64,000 nt of DNA. It comes from Arthrinium phaeospermum (Eukaryota; Ascomycota; Sordariomycetes; Amphisphaeriales; Apiosporaceae). The DNA lies in contig QYRS01000003.1 of assembly GCA_006503535.1 (NCBI GenBank), forward strand, positions 3,720,001-3,784,000, given 5' to 3'. Shown piece by piece: positions 45,606 through 57,500 of the stretch. Each line of letters starts with the position of its first letter. Within the stretch, counting starts at the first letter, position 1. The notes beneath the pieces are model-generated. The model was not told where the DNA came from, did not search any database, and saw only the letters and a list, made by a program, of their open reading frames with translations. The position numbers and the translations under genes were made by a program.

Positions 45606-48481
45606 CGCGGGAACTTCCGTTTGGACCACGCTGGAAATGAGATACAAGACCGATTTCAATGCTCTCGCTATGTGATTAGTGAACAGAGGAGGTCAAAGAT
45701 CGGAGATAGAACGAGGCACAGAGCTGTCCTGCCCTGTTTCAGCGAGATGAACGGCCCTCCCAACGACGCAGTCGCCCAACAGCGGTTCCGAAATGTCAGT
45801 GCTGCCACAATCTGACAAGGCCGAGATCGCCTGCTCGACATCCAAAATCGTACCATGGCTGCTGATGATGGCAACAAATGTGATATTGGGTTCTGACCGG
45901 GTAGCTGCCAGATGCTGCCAGGGCCGGCCGGGGCTCGTCGTAACCAACCTCAAACACCATCGAAGATAACCGAAATGGAGGTCACATGCCGGTTTCTCCA
46001 AAGGACCAATAGCCAAAGCTTGCTCGGAACTCGAATTCTGATTGGTTGATGAACGAAACCAGCCTGTCCAAGCCTGCTTTGCCCATGCATCGTCTTTCTT
46101 TGCTGTGATATACGTCACCCATGGGAAGCATGGCGCAGATCTGCCCGTCGGCCCCGGACTCACTACATGGCGGTAGGAGTTATCGAACAGGTACGTATTT
46201 GTATTTTCCAAACGCCGAATTTTCCTCTTTGTCATCATCTTTTGCGCCCAGACATGCCAGCCTTCAGCCCGCGAGCATGACGTGCGGTACAGAACAAGAC
46301 ATGGAAGACAAGGCGATGGACCAGGGTTGTTCGCCGTCTATTTTTATCCCGTCCTCGTATGGGTAGTAACTAGCTGTGATTGGGATCATCTAAAGTTAGC
46401 CGCTCGAGATAATCTTGGGGTTTATTACTTAGCCAAGTTTGCTCAATGCTTTCCTTTCCCCTGTCTGGTTCTGCTGCTGGATATACCGCCATCCGTCGCG
46501 ACTAGGTAGGCTAGAAGAGCTAGAGTAAAATGAGAGACCCTGGCTAGTCACAGTCGGCAATGTCCGGACTCCGTTCGGATCTGGCTAGCTTCGTACATAA
46601 GGCTGGGAGATGTACACCGTTTCGACGCATAGCAGCAACGACGTTGCTGGATATGCGTGTATCGGGACGTGTAGGGGCCAGGAAGGTATCCCATGTCCCC
46701 TACTCCCCTTCACGATCTCCACGTGAGGCAACGGTGGTCAAGGAGTCTTGGGGTCTGGCAGGGTGCGCAATCGCATTCGTACACTGTCAGCTTGTGCCCG
46801 ATGCGGCGAAGGGACGGCAAACCCCTCATTTCTGCAGGTCGTCGACAGCCGACACGGGTCGCCATTGGACTCGGTTGGCACAGGCACATCCATCCTTGAG
46901 CGGGCGGGGAGACCGTCTGGATTGGGCAAGCCGGGATCGCCAGTCCTGCAGACACGATGCGCAGGTTCCAGATAGGAAGGTGGTAGAGTTCGCACACGTG
47001 AAGAGTCTTCGGTTCATCCCACAACCCCGAAATCGAGAGACACCCACACTTTGGGTCGGCAACCCGAATGGAGGCCGGCAAAAAGCTCGTTCAGCGTGAT
47101 GTGCTAACGATGTTTGTTTGTTTGCGGACAAGGAAAGGACCACTCGCTAGAGTAGTGCTGTTAGTGGAGTTTGGGGCGGGAATTTTAAGCTTTCAGGCCC
47201 CGCTGTAATGATGTGTAAGAAAGTTCGACCCTGCATAGAATCATTGCTTTTCTAGAAGAGTTAAACTCGACGTCAACTCGACTATGCTAGCAAAATATGA
47301 CGCCCGAGTAAAAGAAAAAGGGGAAGAGAGAGGCTTGCTTTCCTTGCAATACTGGCATTGGGCCCAGAACATGTCGTGCCACGCTTTGCAGGCGGGTAAA
47401 TGAAGCTAGAGTCTGCCAAGTGGACTTGATTGGTAATTTTGATATGCTGTGTTACTCTGCTGTGCTTCGCTTTATGTCGGGGGTCAACACCCTCTCCTCT
47501 CCACTTTGCATCGTCATCGCCATCACCACGATGGTGACACCACCGTCAACTGATTTACCAGCCAGAATATATTTATTTCACCAGGATACAGCCACTTAAG
47601 CTATCCCGACTCTTTGGTACAGCTCGAAATTCAGCCAACCATGGTACTTTCTCTTCATCAGTTGCAATGCGTAACCCTTTCTATTCCACTATGTGTGTGT
47701 CCATGATCCATTTCACAGTCGCAGCTTAAATCAGATAACACTTGATGGTTGTCACTGCATGGGCCATATGTTTCCATGCCGGAGGAACCGCTTGAACTGC
47801 CTAATACCCCACGGGCATGGCGGGTGCAAATCCGCCAAGAGGGTAGTGCTTGGTGTCCAACCGGAGGGATGCGTGCGTGCATTGATTCGCCGGTATGTGT
47901 TGGCATTCTGCGTGGGAACTTCCATTGTAGGTAATCTTCAGCGAGTTCGCGTAGAAGTGTGCGTAGATCCTCCAAGCTCGTGACAAATTTCTCAATATGA
48001 TTGTGGATGGCACACGAAAATCATATGGCAGGTAGGGTCATCATTAGAATTGACGAGTAGTCTGTTCTATAGTCATGTGCCTTATTTGTTACACGACCTC
48101 GGTGCACTGTCCCGGTGGTGGCGTCACGCTGTGCAACTGTTACACCTGTAAGGCTGAAAGAGAGACATATATATTCATACGCTGAGTTATAAGAGGATGA
48201 TAGAATATATTTCTGGATTCCTCGAAGTGATAGACTAGAAAGAGCGTTAAGAAGCAAAACATCAACCCGATCATTGTTCTTGGCAATTTTGTTACCCCTT
48301 ATCCCCCTGCAACCCATAATCTTTCTAGCAGGACATGTGTGTTCTGCAGGTGACCAGTCAACACCCTGTATCGCAGTTTCCTATTTTTAACAAATTAGCT
48401 CGACCGCCCCGACGGATTATATTCGCTATAGATACCTTCTTCGTTTTGGGTGGAAACGAGAGGAAGATGAACGAAGACCTC

Positions 48482-48688
48482 CTAATCTCGGCCATTCACT
48501 CTCCCGCACCAGCAAATTGGTTGAACCGGCTCTTCCTGGAAAACATAACCTCCACTATCCGCATTAGTTGCGTTGGGATTGTCGTGTCCACATTTTCTTC
48601 CGGCTTTCTTGTCGTCACATGGCTCAATCTTTGTTTCCTTCGTATGTTTGTCAGGGCAGTCGTAATAGTAGTGCTTTTTGTAACACAT
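48482..48688 (-). CDS. Small cysteine-containing protein (68 aa)
   Basis: An ATG-started frame of 68 residues beginning MCYKKHYYYDCPDKH. It carries six cysteines (positions 2, 11, 24, 33, 59, 61), an Asp/Lys-rich middle (EPCDDKKAGRKCGHDN) and a PICWCGRVNGRD end. MCYK-x-x-Y-x-C openings recur in small uncharacterised proteins of filamentous fungi, which is why I keep it; the function is unknown. There is no signal peptide, so it is probably not a classical effector, although the CxC and spaced cysteines could bind metal. An extra exon is possible at the C-terminus. It is isolated in a gene-poor stretch, and chance occurrence cannot be excluded. Confidence 0.4.
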   Translation of the reverse strand: MCYKKHYYYDCPDKHTKETKIEPCDDKKAGRKCGHDNPNATNADSGGYVFQEEPVQPICWCGRVNGRD

Positions 48689-49063
48689 TATGCTCTACGT
48701 TGAGTAGGAAGGGATGGAAGTTGACTGGAATAGGATATCTATGGATGGGATGTTTGTGGTGGAAGTGGCAGTAGATCATGAGAGTTTACGAGACTTTGCC
48801 AAAAGGTTCCTCCATCGTGGCATTGTTGAAGGGTTTTATACCCGGCGGTCTGCTTAAAGCTACCCATTCAGTGACTGCCACCCTCAAGCAGACAAAAGGG
48901 CCTGATTTTCACGATACCACGGCAAAATTCACATGATGTGTCATTATCATAACCCCCGTGACGGCCGTGTAGCCGGGGCCACTCAAAAGCAGACAACCTT
49001 CAACCGTCTACTGCGCTCTTGACTTCACGATCCGTTCAACAGAGGCCCTTGTACTAGTTCCTC

Positions 49064-49093
49064 GATGGTTTGTGATGGTTTGTGATGGTTTGT
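49064..49093 (+). repeat. Perfect 10-bp triplication
   Basis: GATGGTTTGT occurs three times in perfect tandem, in non-coding DNA. Confidence 0.85.
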
Positions 49094-51278
49094 CATGTCA
49101 AGCTGCAGGCTGCCGTGTCTTGGAGTCGATGCGAGTAATACTGTGCGAACTTACCGGGATCATGGTTCTTGACATCTCGGGATCAGCCAATCAGGGCGCC
49201 TGGTCTCGAGCCGACCACCTGCTGGCAGCCGAAAAGCGCAGGATCGAGTTCGTCCCGCTGTATGCAGATGCTTGCACACCGCAGCATCCGGCTCACGAAT
49301 ACGGCTGCCTGCAGCGTGGAAAAAGAGCGGCACGCCACCACAGCGAGAAGCTATCCATAATCGTCGGTCTCAGTATCATATGAGATGAAAACAGCCTGTT
49401 GTTGTCGTTGGGGGATGGGACAGGGGTGGTGGAGCTTTCCGAGCCGCCTCAGTCAGGGGCTAGATGTGTCCGCCGTGGGATATGGGCGGTTTTCCGAACG
49501 AGACTTTCATGTGTTGCCGGGTGCAGCGGAAGCCATGGTGTCACCATTGCCACCCAATGCCCGCGGTCGCACCCTACGGCTCCCAGTGGCCGGGGTGATA
49601 CAAGGCGTGGCAGAGTGCGGAGGTGTGTAACTCCGACCCAACGTCTCATGCTACCATCAAAGGAGACATAGCCGCAGTAAACCATCATCGTAAGCCAGCC
49701 TGTCACGATGTGCAAAGGCCCGGCAATGCTATTTCGAGACCCAGAGAGAGAGAAAGAGAGAGAACAGCCTAGTCGTCAATGCTGGCTTCACCGGCCTTGG
49801 GCCCATGCTCACCGGTGAGTCCAAGCAAGCTGTTTGCCGACTGGGTACTCGCTCGGCCAGGGTTTACCTGCAACTTTGCAGAACAAGGGGCAAGATGGGA
49901 TAGGGCAGAATTGATCGAGAACCTGTCACCTACCCTGGCAAGGCATCCGGGCCCTGACGTTGTCGGGCCTGGAACTCTCCGCGGGAGCCGTACTCCTGCT
50001 GGTCTGCTCGAGTTGGGTAGGGGTTAGCGACGAATGCCCTCTCCGAGTGACAGGCAAACATGAGGTTCTCGTCTCGTGAAAGTTGGCATTGCTAGCGGTT
50101 TCCCATTATTGTCTGGCGAGGGGTGACGAATCCGGACAGATAGCCGCTAATTAAAACAATCTTACGTTTTTAATCCTCCTACAGAAAGAGCCCTGTGCTG
50201 GTAAAAGCACTACTACAGGGGACTTACGGCCGAGAGAGTCAACTCAATTTAGCTGGCGGGCAGGGGGTGTTGGGTGAGGGGGCGGCGCTGGCTTTGGCTT
50301 TTTTTTTCCTGCTGACACACGTTCGGCACGACTTTCAGGAACCAGGGTTGCTGGTCTCGCGCCGATCAATCAAAAAGAGATCTGCCACTTCCACTCCCCC
50401 ACCTGCCGCAACAATGAGCAAAAAAGCCGTTACGAAGCAGATTAAGGTGCTGATGATCACGGTCTGCATTGTACACACCAACCCAGATCAAGGCTCACCC
50501 AAGTCGCAAACAATGTTGCATACCAACATGCTGCTAGCTGGGCGCAAGCAAATAGACCCGGCGACTGGTCTAGGATAACGACACGTTTCGGCCTCCTTCG
50601 GAACGCACACTTGCAGCTGGCTGAAGCGCGGTACGCGAAAAAAAGCCACCTGCTCTCTAAAGCTACGTGTACTTGGTTGCTTCTGTGCGGGCCTCATTCC
50701 TAACCAAAAGACTACCACCTACCTGGCCTGTTCGATAACTCTACTAATACTTGCTTATCTAAACGGCTTCACTAACCGCCAAGACAATGCAAAATAGTAT
50801 GTTGCTAGGAATGCGGTGCGGAGCTGGCGTGCGTTCAGGGGTCCATCAGAATTAAGCCGTCGTGATACACGATCAACGACTAAAGGATGTGGATAGAGAC
50901 ATCGAGAGACTGGTAGGCTTCACTGCCTACATGTATCTACCACCTACCTAAAGAAACTATACAGGGATCGGGTCGGGTAGGGGATCCTTCGCAAGAAAAG
51001 AATCGCCCGTGCTGGAGCTCGAAAATATCGGATAATGCATGGCCATTAAACCTGACTGGGCACTAGACACTTGGGCTTGTTGATGATGTATGTGTGTTTG
51101 GACATCAATCAACCATTCTGTGCAGTGAGCTTAGGTACCTTTTTCGTTCAATAGCAGGCGGCCAGCACTCCAGCCAATACAATGATAGGAGATGCCCTCC
51201 GGGCTACAGAGAGAGTGGGCCCGGGGGCTTCACCTAGGAGGCACTAGACAAGGGGAGGAAAGGAGGAGTGTTCAGTTT

Positions 51279-51297
51279 CCCACCCCTCCCCTCCCCC
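51279..51297 (-). other. C-run tract, potential G-quadruplex on minus strand
   Basis: Four C-runs of three to five bases separated by single bases match the quadruplex pattern on the minus strand. About 2 kb upstream of the zinc-finger gene; role unknown. Confidence 0.45.
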
Positions 51298-52795
51298 ATT
51301 CGAGCCAAGCTATCGTCTTCACGTATCTACCTACCTACTCTAACTTCCATTAAACTCATCGAAAAAGCAACCAAAGGCGGCTCGTTCAGCCCACGTAAGT
51401 TCTTCCAACACCCGTACGCAAAAAAAGAAACCTCTAGCTGCTCAATCTAGCTGACACGAACCAGGGGTCTGTCGTTCGGTAATGCACGGCATTGCATGGC
51501 CGGTCGGCCATCTACTCGGCCGACCGCCCCCCTCCTCTTCCAACTTGAGAAGGACAGACAGCCAGCATTGATTACTATACCGAGTACTGCAGCCAGCGAG
51601 CCAGGATCCAGTCGCGCTGATCTTCCCCAGGATTCCCACCAAGGTCTCATTGCGTCTGGTTCGAATCCCCATTAGGAGACGGGCTTGTAAGATCGCCATC
51701 CCTTCCGAGCCCCATGAGAATCTGCGAGGCCACCACAGTCTTTTTCGGCCCCCAATGCAACTATCTTGAGATCTGAGGCATTCATGTCGGCTGTCTACCG
51801 TCGCCATTGGCTCCAACCCCTGCAGCAAGCCCAGCGCTCGTGGGCGACCGGGATCAACCCCCAACCAAGCCTCATGAGCTTTCTTTAGACGTGACAAGAT
51901 GACCTTTGGGCAAACAACACCCATCTGCAGGTCCAGACAGACTGGACGGATGCATTCGGACAGAGACAGGCACGCAACGGCGTTCGTGGTCACGATGCTC
52001 CTGGCATCATCCACCACACACTCACACACAATCAGAGTCTTCCCCTCGATGTTTCCCAATTAGTAGCTTTCTGTTTGGGTCGGGGTCTAGATTATATTGT
52101 CCGCAGCGAGAGCGCCACTCCGCAGATCTGGCTCTTCTGTCTTAGCAAAAGCCACTTGAGACTTGCGGGGCGGCGATCCGACTTTGCCCATTCCTCGGGT
52201 TCTTCCAGCGGGCAAGATATTGCTGTCAGCTGTGTCTCGAAAAGTCGAGACTGACGCGGTATCGTCTCGCAGCTAACTAGGTCACTGCTCTCCTGCGGCC
52301 TCTGCTCTACTGAGCATCTAGAAGGTCAGTTGACGAAGATTTGCTTGCTGCACCCTGCATTAGCTCCTATATATGCGCATGGGTACACGGCCTCGAGGTT
52401 TCTAATTATAAGAATTACAGCTCACGGTTTACTCCGCCAGGCCCTCTTTGCCAGCTTTTCTCTGGTCATGGCAAAATAACGTAGGTGGGCAGGTATCTCG
52501 TAAAGTGGATTCTTGGTGTTGGTTGTTTTGTAATTTGGGAGCGCTAGACCAGACTGGACTGAACCAGGTCTCTGGGTCGGCGGTTGGTTGGCACAATGTA
52601 CCTCCTACACCTACACAATACCACGTACAAGACCTCTCAAATAGTTCGACATGATTTCAGACCTATTGGGTTAGCTAATGCGGGCCCTGATACTTTCTCG
52701 TTTTCTCGCTTAGCCTAGCAGGGTATGAGGAGTGATGGAGGCCAAGCACCAAGGAAACCTCGGACGGTACACCCACCCCATCCCATCCTTCCACA

Positions 52796-52823
52796 CCCAC
52801 TCCCACTCCCACTCCCACACCCC
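52796..52823 (-). repeat. CCCACT hexanucleotide array, potential G-quadruplex
   Basis: Five CCC runs spaced by three bases (ACT, ACT, ACT, ACA) lie about 510 bp upstream of the zinc-finger gene ATG. The complementary strand has GGG runs with three-base loops, a standard quadruplex pattern. It could be a promoter element or simply a short tandem repeat. Confidence 0.55.
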
Positions 52824-53331
52824 ATCCATACCCGGAGGCTTGCATTTCACTCTCTTCAAGCAACAAGCACTGGAGCACGCCACCCTACTACATCTCGCAC
52901 ACCTCCCCCCTCCTCCCATTCCATCTCGAGGCTCTTCGCCTTGTACCTACGCGGCCCGAGTTCTCCCCCTACACGATTAAGAAGCATTGTGTTTAACCAT
53001 GCCGGTTTGGTAACTTCATGAAACATAGTAGTTCCCTTCCAGGGAGTGGCTTGGATCAATCTTAGATTTCGACTTTTGGGGCTTATCGATTCTCCCAGTA
53101 TATCTAACGAGATATCCTCTTCATTCCTTTGCAACGAATTCGAGAGGAACTATCATCTACCTCTCCGCCTGTTTGGTCCCAAAGCCCAATCAGCCCATCC
53201 CATCCAGTGACACCCAATCCCAGAGGTTTGCAAGCTGTTGAACCCATCCGCTCCCTCGGCTATTGGAACACGGGGTCCTTGTAATACAAGACTACAAGTC
53301 GACACTAGCGTCACACTCACACACACGCACC

Positions 53332-54567
53332 ATGGACCAGCAGCGAATGCCCTTAGGATTCCGTGTTGGCTTTAACGGCGAGGACCTCGACTTCGGAAGC
53401 CAACCTCTGTCCAGTGCCTCTTCCGCACGAAGCTTCTCGACCGCCTCTTCTGCCTGCGACCCATACACACCGACATCTGGGAGATCAACTCCCAATCAAC
53501 ACCAGCCGCCCCGATCAGCCATGGAAGAATTTGAACCCGTCATTTGTGCCACCTCCACCTCCATGGGATATGAGATGACCCCTCCAACCTCTGACCTCAG
53601 CGGCTACTATCCCGTCGATGTCAAGTCGGAATATGCCCCTTCAATGTCGTCTGAAAACATGCTCTCGACTCCCATGCGCAAGCTTCACCTCCAGGAGCAG
53701 ATGATCGACTTCGACTTCAATCATGTCCTGGGGAACCCGCTGCCGCCCTCGGGCGCCCCCTTCGAGTCCACCAACCCACATGCACTACAAAACTACCCCC
53801 TCCATGAATCCATGACCTCCGGCTCGCCGCCCATGGCGCTGTCCCCGCCCATGGGCCCCACGCCGTCCTATACCTTCAACCAGGACTACGACGAGTACCC
53901 GCCGTGGCCGCCGCAGATGACAACGGAGCAGCAGCACCACCACCCCCTGGACTGCAACTACTACAGCATCCCCGAGCCCTCGGCCATGCACATCCACCTG
54001 GACACGGCCCGGCAGAACGCGCCCGCGTCGGTCCTGCGGAGTAACGTCAAGCGGAAGGTCTACATGGACAACGCCCAGCGGAGGGGGACGTCGCTCCAGA
54101 AGGTCCACGGCCGGAATGAGGCCAAGAAGGACATCAGTGAGGAGTCGATCCCCGTGTCCAAGATCCCGAAGGCGATGCATGTCTGTGATTTCCCCGGATG
54201 TGAGAAGCAGACGGCGTTCAAGCGACGTGAGCACCTTCGGCGCCATCAAAATACGTATGTGTTTCTTGCTTCCTTCTTTTTTGCTTCCCTACACGGAGCC
54301 TAGACAATCCCTCTCAGCCTATACTAATACTCTCACTATAGGAAGCATGGGATGGGGGTAGAAGTGACGTGCGAGTTTTGTCCCAAGAAGTTCAACCGGA
54401 GGGACAACTGGCGGCAGCACCTGCGGCTCCACACGGAGCCCAACCGCCCCATGACGCGGACGGAGTACAACCGGGAGGCGGTCCAGAAGTACGAGGAGGA
54501 GCGGAATAACACCAAGCGCCGGAGACCCCCGGTCAAGAAGCAACAGACGGCGGGGGGCGAGATCTAA
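53332..54567 (+). CDS. C2H2 zinc-finger transcription factor with BrlA-like finger pair
   Basis: Exons 53332-54254 and 54342-54567 are joined over an 87-bp intron with a CTAAT-type branch point, giving 382 aa. The ATG lies in ideal context (CACCATGG). The N-terminal 270 residues are Ser/Pro/Met-rich and probably an activation region. Finger 1 (CDFPGCEKQTAFKRREHLRRH + QNTKH) is C-x4-C-x14-H-x4-H and is split by the intron. Finger 2 (CEFCPKKFNRRDNWRQHLRLH) is C-x2-C-x12-H-x3-H. A basic C-terminal tail follows (NNTKRRRPPVKKQ). The pair and the linker KHGMG resemble regulators of the BrlA/FlbC kind that control conidiation; orthology to a named gene is not established. Very long non-coding flanks (4.6 and 5.6 kb) fit a developmentally regulated transcription factor. 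Confidence 0.85.
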
Positions 54568-57500
54568 AGGGAAAACAAAACTCCCAGAAGGAGAAACAGA
54601 AACGGAAACAGAGAAAGAGAGAGAAGCTCTGCCAGGAGCAGGGCGCCAACTATCACCAACCATACTTCGGCTTTTTGCTTTGCACACAACCCATCCTCCT
54701 ACTCCTCTCATCTCATCTCTATATCGCTTCGACCACCTTCTAATCTCGCAACGGTGCCACGAACATGAACGACTATTTCTTGAGGCTTCTAGGCCGGGGC
54801 GGGACGGATACATCGCCAAGAAAACAGCATGGCACACACATTCAACGGAGTTAGTGATTTTATTGTGGAGTTCTGGTTCTGCTTACAACAACAAACTCAT
54901 GGGGGCCGGATTTGCTTTTTGGAAATCTACATGTATCATCTTGGGGGGAGGCCGGACGTGATTGACTCACCAAGCGGCACGCTAAAGGGGGCTTTCGCTT
55001 TGATTTGGTGGGAAGAGGAGTAATGTGTTGTGTGGCTTTTCGTTTTTGTTTCTTTTCTTTTTGGATCTTGTTTTCTACCCAAGTCAAAGAAACAGAGAAA
55101 CAGATACACACACACATATACACACACGAGAGGCTGGGTTTGGAATTCATATAGCAAAGGTGTCTGTCACAGCATTCAGAAATCCATGAGCAATCAAAAT
55201 AATCAAGAATAAAAATCATCATCACTACTATCATACTACTACTACTACCACCAGACACAAACACACATAAACAGAAAGAGGCCTCACGGTTGTTTCCTTT
55301 TTCTGCAGATCCCCACCCAGATATTGGAAAAGACGCGATCTATGACACGGGACAAATGCCACAAACGCACCCCGCATTCTGGCCCCCCTGCTCTCTGGGT
55401 GTGTCTCAGATGCAAGTGGCGATGCGGCAGCTATCCGCTCCTCTTTGCTATCGAGTGCCAATATGGCCGAGACAGGAAAAGCCAAGGAAAAGCCACGGAT
55501 ATACTCAGCTTACGTAGATTGTTGGCCCGAGTCCGTAATGTTCACTTTGCTTCAGAACTGGGAGGAGGACTTAGTCCCATGGCTATAGTTCAGGGTGGCT
55601 TGCTCTCTCCGAGCTTTGGCTGGTATCGAACCGAAACTTTGTAACACAGAAGAAGAATGCTTTGTATGGACGTCGACTCGACTATGCTATCCAATCGCGT
55701 GCCCTTACGCGGCAAACACCTTCGTTGCTGGCGGCACGCGCACGATCGGGAGCGAATGAAGAGCCGATGATCATCGAGGAAAGCGCCGCTAAGCAAGAGC
55801 CCATGAACCCTGTCTCCAGTTTTTGTCTTTTTCTTTTTTGGAGGTGGACACTGGACAAGCTCTAGTAGTATCGGATGACAGGCACTGACAGCTGCAGGGT
55901 CATAACTGTAAAAAGTTGGCGTGGAATCTGATATATCATATTACGCTAGCTAAAGGAGAGACGACATTCGGACGAATTAGTAGCATGATGGGTGGGGTCG
56001 AAACGCTCCGGTCCGGATCAATATGTACGGCATTTCGAACACTCCTTCCTTTTTCTTCTATTCTCTTGTATTCTTATCTTTATTGCTGCTCGGGGGGAGA
56101 GACACTGCGTCATTGATTTCTTGTCTCTGGGGTGCGGGACGGGCGGACGGGCGTGAGTGATGACATGCATACGAGACAGGCAGTTAGCGCGACTGAAGAG
56201 ACGCTCCGCGGCAAAACAAAACAGAATACATTGCTTCGCGGAGGGATTTGAGGAGCTACGATTGGTAGTTAAACCATCGCTTATGTACTCGCAGGTCCAA
56301 GAATTGCCCGTTCAGGGTTGGAGGAATAAGTGAAGTGGTGTCTGTGGTTGTTTTCGCATTGACTACCTGGGGTATTGATATACGTCCTGTACAGTCTTTT
56401 GGGATTGTCCCGAATTGTAATACCGCATACGCATACACAGACTCTCACGAAAGTTCACGTTGGTGTGAAGAGGTATGGCGTCTACGAGGGTATGGGGGAT
56501 ATCGGAATTCTCCGGCCGGTCCGGCCACACCCTCCGAGAAAAAGGAAATTCCGTGGCGCGTCAGAGGAGAGCTGATATGAGATATGTGGGATTGCACAAG
56601 CGAGCAAGCGAACAATGTATGATCAGATGCGGACGTGAGCGCGCGGATGTTTCTTCCACCATCAGTAATCATATCATCTAGGGCCGTTGAATATGGCGTT
56701 ACTATCATATTACGTACAAGGCGCCAAGGTTGTCGAGGCGCAAAGCAAGCAATCAAAATCAATCACCGAAAAGAAGACAGGCCACTACTGCCGAGACTAA
56801 CCCCCCCTAAACTCGGGCCGTTGGGCGCCAGCGAACCGACCCCCCCGACCCAAGATCTGCGCTCACCGCAACAACAACGGCTTTGTCGCCAAGCTTTCTG
56901 TTGGTTCGGCATGCAGATAGAGATGACTGCGCTGTTTTCCCTCCTCCCCATGCCCCTTCCTTTTCTTCCTTTCCGCCCAGATAGATGCAAACATACACAC
57001 ATAAGGTTACTTATGCAGCAGCATGCATTGTACAATGCACTGTCACCACACCAAACCCTGCGTTATAATCATTGCAGCCAACGACAATGGCACACGACGT
57101 GGGAGTATCATGCACGAGCAATGCAAACTTGTCTAGCTCGTACATGGAATATCGACACACTCGCCCATAAATATTATATCATATCAAAACAAGATTAGTT
57201 GAGTCCGGCGCAAAACAGGCGGGGTCGAAGCGCGGATATTGGCATGGTACTGTTTGCGTATCACTATTTGGTTGGGCCGCATTAGCACGATCCATCCCGT
57301 CGGTACAGAAATGCAGAGACGTTGCAACGCGTCCCCCCATCACATCACGGCGCCATTCAACACCGAACTCCGCCCGACTTATGGTTTTTGTTGAGAAGGG
57401 GAGCGAGCCCGTTTCCAAAAAGATAAGTAGGTAGCCATCGTCTCTCTTATCACCGAGCCCAGTGAGGTATGGTGAAAACATAGTACCTCATCCACCAACT

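Larger units (their letters stand above)
43087..48481. other. Gene-free region of 5.4 kb
   Basis: No coding sequence can be supported; medium-length open frames overlap on both strands without motifs. The region carries a GA microsatellite (43724-43738) and short 10-bp tandem repeats at 43591-43615 and 45576-45605. The left edge is eIF2B gamma 3' UTR. Confidence 0.55.
48689..53331. other. Gene-free region upstream of the C2H2 regulator
   Basis: 4.6 kb without a supportable gene. It carries a perfect 10-bp triplication (49064-49093), a GA-rich run (about 49743-49764), a C-run tract (51279-51297) and the CCC-repeat at 52796-52823. A 205-codon minus-strand open frame (52059-51442) has no recognisable motif. 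The right part probably contains long promoter and leader sequences of the zinc-finger gene. Confidence 0.55.

Noticed and set aside
45693..46238. 181-codon minus-strand open frame
   Set aside because: Composition and lack of motifs suggest chance; a + strand frame of similar quality overlaps it.
51650..51690. tRNA B-box-like GGTTCGAATCC
   Set aside because: The flanking bases do not form a T stem or acceptor stem and there is no A box upstream.
51442..52059. 205-codon minus-strand open frame
   Set aside because: No family motif, no splice or promoter support; it could be chance in gene-free DNA.
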